A stretch of DNA of 64,000 nucleotides from Flavobacteriales bacterium (GCA_014381465.1 JACNLP010000027.1:1-64000); one strand, 5' to 3'. Shown: positions 46,867 through 57,791, counted from the stretch's first letter. Notes: generated by a model not told the origin, from the letters alone. Numbers and translations: made by a program.

Positions 46867-48013
46867 ACCCTCCTTTCTCTAAATCTTGCCAATAGTTAGG
46901 ATAGGATTTACTTACAACCTCTGGGTTATTTATTTGTAGTTCTTCAAATTTTAAACAAAGTGGAGCAAAACTCATTGCCATTCTGTGGTCCTTATATGTT
47001 TCAATAATTTTAGTTGAACTTAGTTTTTGAAATTCATTTTCTACTGCAATAATTCTATCCGTTTCCTTGTTTTTTAAAGTAGTAAGTCCTGAAAAATTGG
47101 AGCTTTTATTCAATCCGAAAAGAGCACATTTTAAAGGTTGGTATAAATCTGGAGTTTCTAGTAAATCAAGAGTGTTTGGGAAATTGAGTATTTTATTTTT
47201 TGTTAAAGTTAAAGTGCCATTTTCAAATGTTGATCGCACTCCCAATTCTTTAAATAACTCCATTACTTTTTTATCGCCTTGAATTGAGTTTTCAGTAAGA
47301 CCGTTTAACTTAATATTGCAATTATCTGATAGAGCTGCAATTTCAAACCAAAAAGAAGCTGCTGACCAATCCGATTCAACAGTATAATTTTGTGCAATAT
47401 ATTTTTGATGTTTAATACTGATTGTATTGTTATTCCAAGAATGGGTAATACCAAATTCTTCCATTAAACTCAAGGTCATTTTTACATAAGGTTTAGATAC
47501 TAATTCTCCTATAATGGAAAGGTTTAAACCTTCTGTTAAAGTAGGAGCAATTAATAATAATGCAGAAATAAATTGTGAACTAATACCTCCGTCAATTTCT
47601 ATTTTATCGCCCTTTAATTCACTTCCTTCTATATTTAATGGTGGAAAGCCTTCCTTTTCTAAATACTCAATCTGAGCTCCCATTTTTCTTAAAACATCTA
47701 CCAATATTTTGATTGGTCGTTCTTTCATTCTTTCTGTACCGGTCAAAATAAATTCTTTTCCTTTTTGGGAAGAAAGAAAGGCGGTTAAAAAACGAAAGGA
47801 AGTTCCTGCAGCACCAATATCTATGGTAGTTTTTGAAGAGTTTAAAGCTTCTTCTAAACTTCTTGTATCATCAGAAGCAGATAAGTTTTTAATCTCAAAA
47901 TTATTTTTGCAAAGTGATTGTATGATTAATAATCTGTTAGAAATACTTTTAGAAGAAGGTAAGTCAATTTCACATTCCACCACTTTTGTTGGGTGTGAAA
48001 TTTTATAAGTCAT
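46850..48013 (-). CDS. aroA: 3-phosphoshikimate 1-carboxyvinyltransferase
   Basis: LPSSKSISNRLLII; GAAGTSFRFLTAFL; ETYKDHRMAMSFA. Confidence 0.96.
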   Translation of the reverse strand: MTYKISHPTKVVECEIDLPSSKSISNRLLIIQSLCKNNFEIKNLSASDDTRSLEEALNSSKTTIDIGAAGTSFRFLTAFLSSQKGKEFILTGTERMKERPIKILVDVLRKMGAQIEYLEKEGFPPLNIEGSELKGDKIEIDGGISSQFISALLLIAPTLTEGLNLSIIGELVSKPYVKMTLSLMEEFGITHSWNNNTISIKHQKYIAQNYTVESDWSAASFWFEIAALSDNCNIKLNGLTENSIQGDKKVMELFKELGVRSTFENGTLTLTKNKILNFPNTLDLLETPDLYQPLKCALFGLNKSSNFSGLTTLKNKETDRIIAVENEFQKLSSTKIIETYKDHRMAMSFAPLCLKFEELQINNPEVVSKSYPNYWQDLEKGGFKISS

Positions 48014-48992
48014 CTGCTAAAAATAAATTATCTATGCTGCAATTTCCTATTCCATTTAATAGAGAAAAATTGATTTTTCCGTCTTTATTTTTTTTATCTC
48101 CTTTCATTAAATCAATGATTTCATGCTTTGGTGGTAATTCTGGAATTTGAAAAAAATTATAGAGAAATATATTGATTGTTTCTTTTTCAATAACTGTTAA
48201 ATCCGACAAATCTGACTCTAACATCATTCCTAAAGCTATTGCCTCTCCATGTAGGATTGGAGTTCCTTTTTCCAGATAATAACTTTCTATTGCATGACCA
48301 AAAGTATGTCCAAAATTTAGTTTTTTTCGTTCTCCTTTTTCAAAAGGATCAGATTCAACAATCTTGTTTTTTATTTGAATAGAGGTCTCAATTATTTCTT
48401 CCCAAATTAACTCATTAAAAGAAGTGGAAATAATTTTATTCCATAAATTTTTATCGGCAATAAGGGTGTGTTTAACTACTTCTGCAAATCCAGATTTTAA
48501 TTCATTTTCAGGGAGAGTGCTTAAAAATTCAGGGTTTATTATTACAGAATTAGGATAATTGAAAATACCAATTTGATTTTTTAATCCATTAAAATCAACT
48601 CCTAGTTTACCGCCAACTGATGCATCTACCATTGCAAGTAAAGTTGTTGGGATTTGTATAAAATCAATACCTCTTTTATAGGTGCTTGCACAAAATCCTC
48701 CCATATCTCCAATTACTCCACCACCTAAATTTATTAGCAATGAATTTCTGTCAAAATTATTTTTTGTAAGCTGTTCCCAAATAAAATTACAAGTAGTAAT
48801 ATTCTTCTTTTCTTCACCTGATTGTATCTCAATTAGTATTGAATTATCAATTTTTGGTAATTTATGTAAGCAATCTTTTTTTGTGTTTTCATCTACTAAA
48901 ATTGCAACTTTTGAGTAAGAAGAAATATTTAGTTTGGAAAGGGAGTTTTCTCCTATCCAAATAGAATAATCAGATGCAATTATTTCTTTCAC
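48003..48992 (-). CDS. aroB: 3-dehydroquinate synthase
   Basis: LINLGGGVIGDMGGFCASTYKRGIDFIQIPTTLLAMVDASVGGKLGVD. Confidence 0.96.
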   Translation of the reverse strand: MKEIIASDYSIWIGENSLSKLNISSYSKVAILVDENTKKDCLHKLPKIDNSILIEIQSGEEKKNITTCNFIWEQLTKNNFDRNSLLINLGGGVIGDMGGFCASTYKRGIDFIQIPTTLLAMVDASVGGKLGVDFNGLKNQIGIFNYPNSVIINPEFLSTLPENELKSGFAEVVKHTLIADKNLWNKIISTSFNELIWEEIIETSIQIKNKIVESDPFEKGERKKLNFGHTFGHAIESYYLEKGTPILHGEAIALGMMLESDLSDLTVIEKETINIFLYNFFQIPELPPKHEIIDLMKGDKKNKDGKINFSLLNGIGNCSIDNLFLADDL

Positions 48993-50554
48993 TGTGTTAC
49001 TTCAGCTAAAGGATTCCCTGTGCACCCATTAGGATATGCTGTGCCCAAAATGGTTGAAATAGTTGGTGCAATATCTCTGATGTTTACTTTTCTGTCGGTT
49101 TGTCCTTGTGGGATATTTCCGCCCCAAAAAATAAGCGGAACATGGGTATCGTAACTATAAGACGAGCCGTGAGTGGTACCGCCATTTTCCCAATACTTGC
49201 TGATCCAACCTGTTTGCAAAGCCACCATTACATCCCCTGATCTTTTTTGGTTATATCCTCTTTGAATAAGGGCGTGAAATGAATTTTGATATTCATTATT
49301 ATGCATTTGCTTGGCGGTAAAAGTGTTTTTTACCCCTTCAATATTTAATAAGAAATCTGCACAGATTTGTTGCATTTTATCCAGTTCAAATCCCTTTTCA
49401 ACTATTAAATCATGATTCAAAAACAGTTGGTTGTTGGAATAATTTTTCACCCATTCTCCTTCCCCAAATTTTTGGGATAAGTGCAGTTTTAAGCCGTCAA
49501 TCATTACTGTACTTTCAAAATATCCTGCTGGAATTTTTCTTTCTAATAATTCATGAGGTTCAGAAACCACACCATGATCGGCAGTTATAAAAACGACTAC
49601 ATCTTCAAAGCCCACTTTGCTGTCAATGGTTTTTAAAAGTTGGGCAATGTCTTTGTCCAAACGAATATAAGTATCCACAAGTTCTGGCGCATGCGGGCCG
49701 TATTGATGCCCGATATAATCGGTGGAAGAATAACTGACAAACAAACAATCGGTTGTTTTGTTTTTTCCCAACTTTTCTTCTTTCAATATGCGAATAGCCA
49801 AATCGTTCAAAATAGTATTTCCAAAAGGTGTTTTCTTGATAGAAGCCCTTCCGTTTATCTTTAAAAGGGTATCCAAATTATGGGTGAATTTATTTTTCAC
49901 TTTCCATATTCCACTCATGTATTTTGTAACCTTATCTTTTGTGTTTTCCTCTTCAAGCCAATTGGGTAATGCATCCATATAGTAGGATGATGTAATCCAT
50001 TTACCATCACTACTCATCCAATAAGCAGCATCCCCAGAATGCCCAGCAGGCAAAATAGCGCCTCTGTCTTTTAAGGAAATTCCGATTACTTTTCCATTAT
50101 TAAACAATTGCAACTCATCCGAAAAAGTTGTAGTAAGCATATGATGAGGTGACATTTTTCCATCAGCAGATTGCACATCTACATTCTTTTGTTCACAATT
50201 ACAAACCGTGTGCATAGCCCCATCTCCTGCACAATAAATATATTCCCCAGAGTTTTTATCGTACCAATCATTAGCAATTATCCCATGAACGGATGGGGTG
50301 GTGCCAGTATAAATAGAGGCATGCCCAGGCCCAGTGTAAGTAGGCATATAGCCAAATTGTGTATTTCTGAAAAAGTGCCCTTCATTGACTAATCGTTTGA
50401 AGCCATCTTTGCCAAAATCATCCCAAAAACGATAGATATAATCGTAACGCATTTGGTCTACTACAATGCCCACCACCAATTTTGGTTTTTCTTGGGCAAA
50501 GGATAAGGTAACAATGCAACAGTTTATTAATGTGATAATTATTAGTTTCTTCAT
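48989..50554 (-). CDS. Alkaline phosphatase PafA-like / nucleotide pyrophosphatase family
   Basis: VVGIVVDQMRYDYIYRFW; YTGPGHASIYTGTTPSVHGIIANDWYDK; VVVFITADHGVV. Confidence 0.92.
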   Translation of the reverse strand: MKKLIIITLINCCIVTLSFAQEKPKLVVGIVVDQMRYDYIYRFWDDFGKDGFKRLVNEGHFFRNTQFGYMPTYTGPGHASIYTGTTPSVHGIIANDWYDKNSGEYIYCAGDGAMHTVCNCEQKNVDVQSADGKMSPHHMLTTTFSDELQLFNNGKVIGISLKDRGAILPAGHSGDAAYWMSSDGKWITSSYYMDALPNWLEEENTKDKVTKYMSGIWKVKNKFTHNLDTLLKINGRASIKKTPFGNTILNDLAIRILKEEKLGKNKTTDCLFVSYSSTDYIGHQYGPHAPELVDTYIRLDKDIAQLLKTIDSKVGFEDVVVFITADHGVVSEPHELLERKIPAGYFESTVMIDGLKLHLSQKFGEGEWVKNYSNNQLFLNHDLIVEKGFELDKMQQICADFLLNIEGVKNTFTAKQMHNNEYQNSFHALIQRGYNQKRSGDVMVALQTGWISKYWENGGTTHGSSYSYDTHVPLIFWGGNIPQGQTDRKVNIRDIAPTISTILGTAYPNGCTGNPLAEVTQ

Positions 50555-50573
50555 TTTTATTTATTTTTTATTT

Positions 50574-50645
50574 TGTCATGTTGAGCGTTAGTCGAAACAT
50601 CTCTTTTTTAAATCATGAGATTCTTCATTACATTCAGAATGACAG
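50574..50645. repeat. Intergenic GTCAT..CTC repeat pair in inverted configuration
   Basis: tgtcatgttgagcgttagtcgaaacatctc ... gagattcttcattacattcagaatgaca. Confidence 0.75.
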
Positions 50646-50650
50646 ATGTT

Positions 50651-51466
50651 TTATTCAATTATTATCTTTTTCTCCACTGTACCATCACTATAAATATAAA
50701 AGAGCAAACCTGTTGCATTAGGATTACTTTCTTTTCCTAAAATATCTACTATTTTAAGGAGGGTTTTTTCTTGTTGTGATATTTCATCAATACCTACACT
50801 TAAAGGTTCTTCTGTTTCTGTTAGTACAAAATTATCTATAAATACACTGTAATCAATCATACCATTTACACCAACCGTTACAGTAATGTACTCTTCTGCA
50901 TTTTGGGTTTCAAATACATAAGTGTACTCTTGCCATTCAGTATCTCCATAATTGCTAGTAATTAAGTGTCTGCCCAATGAATCTTCATAATTAGAGATGC
51001 CTACATTGACATAATTATTCTTAGCAGTTATGCAAATAGGTTCAGGGGGTGGGTCTTTAATCCAAAAACTGAGCTTATATCGCTTTGTATTTAATAAAGG
51101 AGCATCTAGGGATAACGAGATTTTACCTTGTTTGATAAGGTGTATAATTCCAGTTGGCGGGGGTAATACGACTGTTTTATCTTGTCCAATTAATATCAAC
51201 GCCCAATCTCCATGTTTGGCTTGCCCCCCCCATAATACTGGAGGAGAACAAGCAAAACAAGGTAGTTTGAAAAGTGTTGTAGTATAATCATCTCCAAAAT
51301 AATAAGAATTTAATATAGTACTTTCATATTCAACTTTATTATCTACAGTTGCCCAGCAGTCTAAAGCACTATTCAACTCAAAACTTCCATTAAGTACTAA
51401 GTTCTGTTGTGCTTTTACACTAAAAGCACAACAGAATAGTAACCCTATAAGACTTAATTTTCTCAT
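50651..51466 (-). CDS. Secreted protein with atypical C-terminal sorting-like tail
   Basis: Signal peptide; NLVLNGSFEL carbohydrate-binding-like; tail LKIVDILGKESNPNATGLLFYIYSDGTVEKKIIIE. Confidence 0.7.
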   Translation of the reverse strand: MRKLSLIGLLFCCAFSVKAQQNLVLNGSFELNSALDCWATVDNKVEYESTILNSYYFGDDYTTTLFKLPCFACSPPVLWGGQAKHGDWALILIGQDKTVVLPPPTGIIHLIKQGKISLSLDAPLLNTKRYKLSFWIKDPPPEPICITAKNNYVNVGISNYEDSLGRHLITSNYGDTEWQEYTYVFETQNAEEYITVTVGVNGMIDYSVFIDNFVLTETEEPLSVGIDEISQQEKTLLKIVDILGKESNPNATGLLFYIYSDGTVEKKIIIE

Positions 51467-52140
51467 TGCTTTCTAGTTTTAATTACAATTACTCCTAGTG
51501 AAAGAAGCACTGCCACAATTACATCCGCAATTGGTGGTACAGTTGGCCATACAAAGTTCCATACACATACAAGTGCCAACCAAACAAACCACAGCCAATC
51601 TAATTCTTTTATTTTCATATTATATATATAATATACAAGCAAACTTACGAAAAGTCCCCAGAACATACCTCCCAAAATATCAAATGGGTAATGCACTCCC
51701 AAATATACTCTAGAGAAACCAACTAATACAGCCCAAGAAAACAGGTGGACAAATCCCCAAAAATTCCTAAACAGTAAAGAAACAAAAAAGGCAATTGCAA
51801 AAGAATTAGAAGCATGAGAAGATATAAAACCAAAAGGGCCTCCACAGCCATCAACAACTCTTATTCCATCTAAAAAATGACATGGTCTTGATCTTTCAAA
51901 AACTTCTTTAAATAAATTGACAGATCCAAAGTCTGCAAGAAAGATTAATAACCCTAAAGAGAAAATAATCTTTAAGAAGTCCTTTGGAAACTTCTTATAA
52001 AATGCGTATAAAATGTAAAGGTATAATGGAATCCAAAGCCATTTGGAAGAGATGACACTCATCACTCCATCCATTTGTTCCCAGCCATAAGCATTGATTA
52101 ATCTGAATAAAAATTCATCTATTTGCTGCAAGCATTCCAT
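51463..52140 (-). CDS. PAP2-superfamily phosphatase
   Basis: KEVFERSRPCH; GFISSHASNSFA; SRVYLGVHYPFDILGG. Confidence 0.93.
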   Translation of the reverse strand: MECLQQIDEFLFRLINAYGWEQMDGVMSVISSKWLWIPLYLYILYAFYKKFPKDFLKIIFSLGLLIFLADFGSVNLFKEVFERSRPCHFLDGIRVVDGCGGPFGFISSHASNSFAIAFFVSLLFRNFWGFVHLFSWAVLVGFSRVYLGVHYPFDILGGMFWGLFVSLLVYYIYNMKIKELDWLWFVWLALVCVWNFVWPTVPPIADVIVAVLLSLGVIVIKTRKQ

Positions 52141-53139
52141 TTAGTCATTCAGTTTTTTCCAGATTAAATCTTTAAGTTCCGTTAGCCCTTGTTGAGCAAC
52201 TGAGGAAATGAAAAGGGAAGGTAAATCTTTCGGTAATTCTTTTGCTATTTCTGCTTTCAGTTCATCATCTAACATATCGGATTTACTAATGGCCAATATC
52301 CTGTCTTTATCAAGTAATTCAGGATTGTATTTTTGTAATTCCCCTAAAAGTATTTCATACTCTTTTGCAATATCATCCGAATCAGCAGGAACCATAAATA
52401 GCAAAGTTGAATTTCGTTCAATGTGGCGTAAAAATCGTAATCCTAATCCTTTTCCTTCAGCAGCTCCTTCAATAATTCCTGGAATATCTGCCATAATAAA
52501 AGATTTATCTCCTCTATAAGAAACAATCCCTAAATTGGGAACCAAAGTAGTAAATGGATAATTTGCAATTTCTGGTTTTGCAGCCGAAACGACTGAAAGT
52601 AAAGTTGATTTTCCTGCATTCGGAAATCCTACCAAACCAATATCAGCCAATACTTTTAACTCTAAAATAAACCATCCCTCCGTAACATCTATTCCAGGCT
52701 GTGCATATCTAGGAGATTGATTTGTGGGCGATTTGAAATGAGAATTTCCTCTACCGCCCATACCGCCTTTCACTAGGATGTGCTCCTGTCCATTTTCTGT
52801 TATTTCAAATAAAATTTCTCCGCTTGCTGCATCTTTTCCAATGGTGCCTAATGGCACTTCTAAATAACTACTTGCTCCATCTTTTCCGTGCTTGTGATTG
52901 CCGCTTCCGACTCCACCGTGCTCGGCAAAAATATGTTTTTTGTATTTAAGATGCAGCAAGGTCCACATTTGCTCATTTCCTTTAATGATGATATGCCCAC
53001 CATCACCTCCATCTCCACCATCAGGACCTCCTTTTGCAGTAGTTTTATCCCTTAAAAAATGAGCAGAGCCTGCTCCTCCTTTTCCAGAACGGCAAAAGAT
53101 TTTTACATAATCTACAAAGTTGGAATTTTTGACTTTCAT
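52141..53139 (-). CDS. obgE: GTPase ObgE/CgtA
   Basis: [58 protein letters not shown]. Confidence 0.97.
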   Translation of the reverse strand: MKVKNSNFVDYVKIFCRSGKGGAGSAHFLRDKTTAKGGPDGGDGGDGGHIIIKGNEQMWTLLHLKYKKHIFAEHGGVGSGNHKHGKDGASSYLEVPLGTIGKDAASGEILFEITENGQEHILVKGGMGGRGNSHFKSPTNQSPRYAQPGIDVTEGWFILELKVLADIGLVGFPNAGKSTLLSVVSAAKPEIANYPFTTLVPNLGIVSYRGDKSFIMADIPGIIEGAAEGKGLGLRFLRHIERNSTLLFMVPADSDDIAKEYEILLGELQKYNPELLDKDRILAISKSDMLDDELKAEIAKELPKDLPSLFISSVAQQGLTELKDLIWKKLND

Positions 53140-53711
53140 TAGATACTATCAATTACTTCATTTAGTTTTTCGGCAATATCAGAAATACTGCCAATGCCTT
53201 CTATTTCACTGAGTTTATTTTGTGCTGCATAAAACTCTTTAAGTGGTGCCGTTTTGTTGTTGTATTCCTGAATTCTGTTGGCAATGATTTCCTCATTTTT
53301 ATCGTCCTCACGCCCAGAGTTTTTTCCTCTTTCCAATAATCTTCTAATGAGTTCTTCATCTTCTACTTTTAAAGACAACATAGCCGAAATTGCCGTTCCT
53401 TTTTCTGCTAGCAAATTATCCAAAGCAGTTGCTTGTGCGGCTGTTCTTGGGAATCCATCAAAAATAAATCCCTTTGCTGTTGGGTTATTGTCTAACTTGG
53501 AAGATATCATACCAATCACTACTTCATCCGGAACTAAATCTCCTCTGTCCATTAGTGTTTTTGCCTTCATCCCCAGTGCAGTTCCTGCTGCAATTTCTCC
53601 TCTTAAAATATCGCCAGTGGATAAATGCACTAAATTGTATTTGTCAATCAGTAGGTTCGATTGTGTTCCTTTTCCGGCACCCGGAGGGCCAAATAATACT
53701 AAGTTTAACAT
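53139..53711 (-). CDS. adk: Adenylate kinase
   Basis: [46 protein letters not shown]. Confidence 0.96.
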   Translation of the reverse strand: MLNLVLFGPPGAGKGTQSNLLIDKYNLVHLSTGDILRGEIAAGTALGMKAKTLMDRGDLVPDEVVIGMISSKLDNNPTAKGFIFDGFPRTAAQATALDNLLAEKGTAISAMLSLKVEDEELIRRLLERGKNSGREDDKNEEIIANRIQEYNNKTAPLKEFYAAQNKLSEIEGIGSISDIAEKLNEVIDSI

Positions 53712-53716
53712 TGTTT

Positions 53717-54256
53717 TTATTCGTTTTTGAGTTTATAAATGTGCGGCAAATTACGACCAATTTCGTCATAATCCAATCCATATCCTACTACAAAATCATT
53801 AGGAATATTTTTTCCGATTAAATCGATAGGAATATCTTTATCATACACCTCCGCTTTATGCAGAAGCGTTACAATTTTTAAGGATTTAATATTTTCATTT
53901 TTTAGCAAATCAGTAATTTTCACCAAAGTGTTTCCCGTATCAATAATATCTTCCAAAACAATTACATTTCTTCCTGTTATATCCTCACCGATACCAATAA
54001 GTTCGTTTACTTTTCCAGTAGATTCAGTGCCTTCATAGGAAGCAAGTTTAATAAATGAGATTTCTGCATTTGCAAGTGTAATTTGTCGCATTACATCTGC
54101 TGCAAACAAAAAAGCCCCATTCATTACGGCAATAAATAAGGGGTTTTCTATCTTGCTTTTATTGATGTCATTAGCAATTTTAGCAACAATTTGCTGTATT
54201 TCTTTTTCAGAAATAAAAATCTCAAATGTTTTATCGTGTAGTTTTAAACTGTTCAT
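53717..54256 (-). CDS. hpt: Hypoxanthine phosphoribosyltransferase
   Basis: VLEDIIDTGNTLVKI; VGYGLDYDEIGRNLPHIYKLK. Confidence 0.95.
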   Translation of the reverse strand: MNSLKLHDKTFEIFISEKEIQQIVAKIANDINKSKIENPLFIAVMNGAFLFAADVMRQITLANAEISFIKLASYEGTESTGKVNELIGIGEDITGRNVIVLEDIIDTGNTLVKITDLLKNENIKSLKIVTLLHKAEVYDKDIPIDLIGKNIPNDFVVGYGLDYDEIGRNLPHIYKLKNE

Positions 54257-54318
54257 TTTTTAAAATAATTTACATACCACTCATGTTTGTCATGGTCTTT
54301 AACGCTATCTTTAATTGT

Positions 54319-54876
54319 TTAGTTTTTAATTATTTTAGAATATAGAATTTCTAATGATTCAAAATCTCTTTGGCTTATTACTTTAAATCCATTTTTATGG
54401 AGTTGTGCAGCACAAACCCCCATTCCTATTTGATAAATCGGATTTTCTGATTTTCTATTTCCATCATAAATCACTTGACTTCCGCATGCAGCACTTATAT
54501 CCATCAATATTGCTAATTCAACTTTCTCTTTTTTAGCAATATCTAACATTTTTAATGATGAATTAATCATTCCATCCGTCCAATCAATTCCAGATTCTGT
54601 AATCACTTTTGCATTTCCATTTAATACATCTATCCCTTCTCCTCCGTGAATATCAGATATTTCTCTTGGTGTTCCATAAGAATAATCCTCAGGGCAAAAA
54701 GGAATTATTTTAACATTCTTGCATTTTGACAAATTTAAAATTTCTAATTTGGAATAATGACCCCCTTCCCAACCACACATTGTCCCAATTAAACAAGCAC
54801 TTGTTAAAATGCGTAATGGATTCTCAATTGTAGGAACTCTTAAATTATTTAAATATTTTTTGTCAGTCATGTTCAA
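54319..54876 (-). CDS. DUF523 domain-containing protein
   Basis: LTSACLIG...CPEDYSYGTPRE...DISAACGSQVIYDG. Confidence 0.85.
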   Translation of the reverse strand: MNMTDKKYLNNLRVPTIENPLRILTSACLIGTMCGWEGGHYSKLEILNLSKCKNVKIIPFCPEDYSYGTPREISDIHGGEGIDVLNGNAKVITESGIDWTDGMINSSLKMLDIAKKEKVELAILMDISAACGSQVIYDGNRKSENPIYQIGMGVCAAQLHKNGFKVISQRDFESLEILYSKIIKN

Positions 54877-56579
54877 TTATTACTCCAAACTTTTCTTAAA
54901 ACAATTTGCTCATCAGTTGCATTGTCTTGTTTTACTAATTCCAATAATTGGTAATGATTTCCAACTTTTAGAGTAATATCTTTTTCTGAGAATTTCTTCT
55001 TAATTGTAAATACAACTTCCTTTTTGCAATCTTTTAAGATATCGGATAATTTTCCTTCTATTTTATTTCCATTTACTTTTGTAATTTCATCTTCAGGAGC
55101 AATACCATTTTTGTCGGTTACGGAATTTGGCTCTACTTTTTTGATAACTACCTTTCCATCTTCTTTTACAGCAACAAAACCAAAATACTGAGCAGATAGA
55201 TTTGTATTTTTCTTTTCTTTTAGTTCAATACCAACTGTATCCAAAGCAGATTTTAAAGTAGGAATGTAGTCCATAGTTCCATAAATATGGTTTTCAAAAA
55301 TTTCTGCAACTTTCAGTCCTCCAAATCTTACACATATATTTCTGAAATCATCTTCTGAATATCCTTTTCCTTTTAAAGCAAAATCTTCATACAATTCTTT
55401 CATTACAGAATGTAGGCTGCCTTTTCCATCTGAGTTACTGATAATCTCTAAATCAATCATAAGCATACAAAGTGCTGCATCTGGGTAAATTGAAGTTTTA
55501 CGATCAGGTGCACCCAATTTATATCCATCTAACCAATTGTCAAAACCACTATCTGCAACTGAAAGATTGAATCTCCCATAGTTTGTGAGGTGTCTTTCAA
55601 TATTTTGGTTTTGTGTTTTTGCAAATGATTCCCAATTAAATACTCCCGAGTTGTATAGCATCATGTCTCCCATGTAGGTTGTAACTCCTTCTGCTACAAA
55701 TCCTGTTCTAAAGTAATTTTCACCGGTATAATTATAAGGATACATTTCTACTGGGCGAATTGCTTTTATGTTCCAAGTATGGTATAATTCATGTGAACAA
55801 ACTCCCAATAAATCTTCATAACGCTTGTCCATTATTTCGTTTCCTGGACCTAAAAGTAAAACCGTATTTTTGGTATGTTCTACACCATGGTAACTTCTAT
55901 AAGGTGTAATCTGAAAAAAGAAATGGTACTCATCAACAGGAAAACCTCCAAAGTGCTTTATTTGACTTTTAGTATAGGCAATAAAATCTGTATTTAACTT
56001 GTCCCAATCAGGTTTGCATTCTCCTTGAAACCATAAATGAAATGTAATTCCATCTACCTCATAAGTTCCGTGTTGAAGTGAGTCCGAACAAATGATTGGA
56101 GATTCGGCTAGTAAATCATAACCTTTTATGCTTAGCGTATTCCCTTTTTGCTCCATTGAGGAAGCAATTTTATAGTGCTTTGGAATGTCTAAGTTTAAAG
56201 TATATTCTTCCTCCATTCTATCCACAATATAAAACATACAATGTACAGGGTTTAGGTAGAGTTGGTGCTCGTCTAAATAGCAAGCTCCAGCATCTAATTG
56301 GTTGGCATAAAAATTATAGACAACCGTAATTTCCATTGCATCTTTGGTTTCTACTTCCCATAAATCTTTTGTGATTTTTTTGAATGCTAGTGGATTATTA
56401 TTCTCATCAAAGGCACCCCATTTTTGAATGTTCTGAGAAAAATTTGCCAATTCATATCTTCCTGGTCTCCATGCCGAAAGTTGAAAGCGCATTTTTTCTT
56501 TCCCTAAAGTTGAGGTAGTAAATTCAAAATCAACATAATGTCTATGCGGATTGTTATATGAAATGTTGTAATGTATCAT
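54873..56579 (-). CDS. M61-family metallopeptidase with PDZ domain
   Basis: LGVCSHELYHTWNIKAIRPVEM; C-terminal PDZ VVIKKVEPNSVTDKNGIAPEDEITKVNG. Confidence 0.93.
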   Translation of the reverse strand: MIHYNISYNNPHRHYVDFEFTTSTLGKEKMRFQLSAWRPGRYELANFSQNIQKWGAFDENNNPLAFKKITKDLWEVETKDAMEITVVYNFYANQLDAGACYLDEHQLYLNPVHCMFYIVDRMEEEYTLNLDIPKHYKIASSMEQKGNTLSIKGYDLLAESPIICSDSLQHGTYEVDGITFHLWFQGECKPDWDKLNTDFIAYTKSQIKHFGGFPVDEYHFFFQITPYRSYHGVEHTKNTVLLLGPGNEIMDKRYEDLLGVCSHELYHTWNIKAIRPVEMYPYNYTGENYFRTGFVAEGVTTYMGDMMLYNSGVFNWESFAKTQNQNIERHLTNYGRFNLSVADSGFDNWLDGYKLGAPDRKTSIYPDAALCMLMIDLEIISNSDGKGSLHSVMKELYEDFALKGKGYSEDDFRNICVRFGGLKVAEIFENHIYGTMDYIPTLKSALDTVGIELKEKKNTNLSAQYFGFVAVKEDGKVVIKKVEPNSVTDKNGIAPEDEITKVNGNKIEGKLSDILKDCKKEVVFTIKKKFSEKDITLKVGNHYQLLELVKQDNATDEQIVLRKVWSNN

Positions 56580-56651
56580 TTGTTTTTATAAAGGTGCGAA
56601 AATACAAATTTTAAGGAGGATATAGTTTAATTGAAAGAACTACATTTTTAC

Positions 56652-56659
56652 TACATTTG
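56652..56659 (+). promoter_or_regulatory. Bacteroidota -7 box (TACATTTG) upstream of glycosyltransferase gene
   Basis: TACATTTG 22 nt before ATG 56682. Confidence 0.4.
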
Positions 56660-56681
56660 CAGTCAAACGAAAAGTAAAGAA

Positions 56682-57785
56682 ATGAAGAAAGAAGATGTAA
56701 AGTATGATTGCAGGTATTTTCAGGGGCATATTCCGTGTAAACCTAATAAATTGCATGATGTGCAATGTGATGATTGTACACATTATGACAAGGTTGAAAC
56801 TAAAATTTTATTTATAAAATTAGGTGCTATTGGGGATGTGATTAGAACTACTCCGCTACTTACTAAGTACAAGGAAAAGTACCCAAATTGCCATTTCACA
56901 TGGATTACATTAAGCCCTCAAGTTTTGCCAAAGGATAAAGTTGATGTAGTTTATAAATGGGATGCTACCTCATTATATATTTTAGAAAATGAGCAGTTTG
57001 ATATTGCCATTAACCTAGATAAAGATAAGGAAGCTTGTATGCTACTTTCCAATGTTATTGCTAAAGAAAAATTCGGATTTACTTGGAAGGATAATCACAT
57101 AAATACTGCAACTGAAAAAGCAGAACACAAATTGATTACTGGGCTTTTTGATCATATCTCAAAGAAGAATACTAAAAATTATTTAGAGGAGATTTTTGAA
57201 ATCTGTCATTTTGAGTTTAATAAAGAAGAATACATGATTAACTTAAATGAAAGTTTAAGTGAAAAATGGAAAGCTAAGTTTGAGAAATTGGCAAATGGAA
57301 AAACCATAATTGGTTTAAATACCGGCTGTGGATTAAGATGGAAAACTCGCCTTTGGCCAAAAGAATACTGGGTGGAACTCATTAAGGATTTGGAAAAACA
57401 GGGCTATTTCTGTTTGTTGATGGGAGGCCCTGATGAAGATGAAATGAACAACCATTATGCAAAGCAAACAAAAGCAACTTATTTAGGAACTTTCTCTTTA
57501 GAGGAATTTATTTCTATCACAGATAATACAGATATAATTGTAACTCCAGTAAGCATGATGATGCACATTGCATTAGCACTTAAAAAACAATTGATGTTGT
57601 TTCATAACATATTTAATGTGCATGAATTTGAACTCTACGGAAGAGGGATTATTATTGAGCCTACTAGTGGTTGCGACTGCTATTTTGGGAATAGTTGTAG
57701 CAGAGAAAAAAGATGTATGTATGATATTTCTGTGCAAGATGTTTTAAGTAATATTGCAGACTTAAATAAAAACTTAAAAAAATAA
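56682..57785 (+). CDS. Glycosyltransferase family 9 (heptosyltransferase-like)
   Basis: ILFIKLGAIGDVIRTTPLLTKYKEKYPNCHFTWIT; GLNTGCGLRWKTRLWPKEYW. Confidence 0.93.
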   Translation: MKKEDVKYDCRYFQGHIPCKPNKLHDVQCDDCTHYDKVETKILFIKLGAIGDVIRTTPLLTKYKEKYPNCHFTWITLSPQVLPKDKVDVVYKWDATSLYILENEQFDIAINLDKDKEACMLLSNVIAKEKFGFTWKDNHINTATEKAEHKLITGLFDHISKKNTKNYLEEIFEICHFEFNKEEYMINLNESLSEKWKAKFEKLANGKTIIGLNTGCGLRWKTRLWPKEYWVELIKDLEKQGYFCLLMGGPDEDEMNNHYAKQTKATYLGTFSLEEFISITDNTDIIVTPVSMMMHIALALKKQLMLFHNIFNVHEFELYGRGIIIEPTSGCDCYFGNSCSREKRCMYDISVQDVLSNIADLNKNLKK

Positions 57786-57791
57786 GAAAAT

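Noticed and set aside
31411-50554. Near-identical signal peptides MKKSIIFTLANCFIATLSFAQ (32793 minus) and MKKLIIITLINCCIVTLSFAQ (50554 minus) as evidence of gene conversion
   Set aside because: Short hydrophobic leaders in an AT-rich genome can converge; nucleotide similarity does not extend into the mature proteins
53278-53821. Plus-strand ORFs 53278..53730 and 53474..53821
   Set aside because: Antisense to adk and hpt, which have complete conserved motifs
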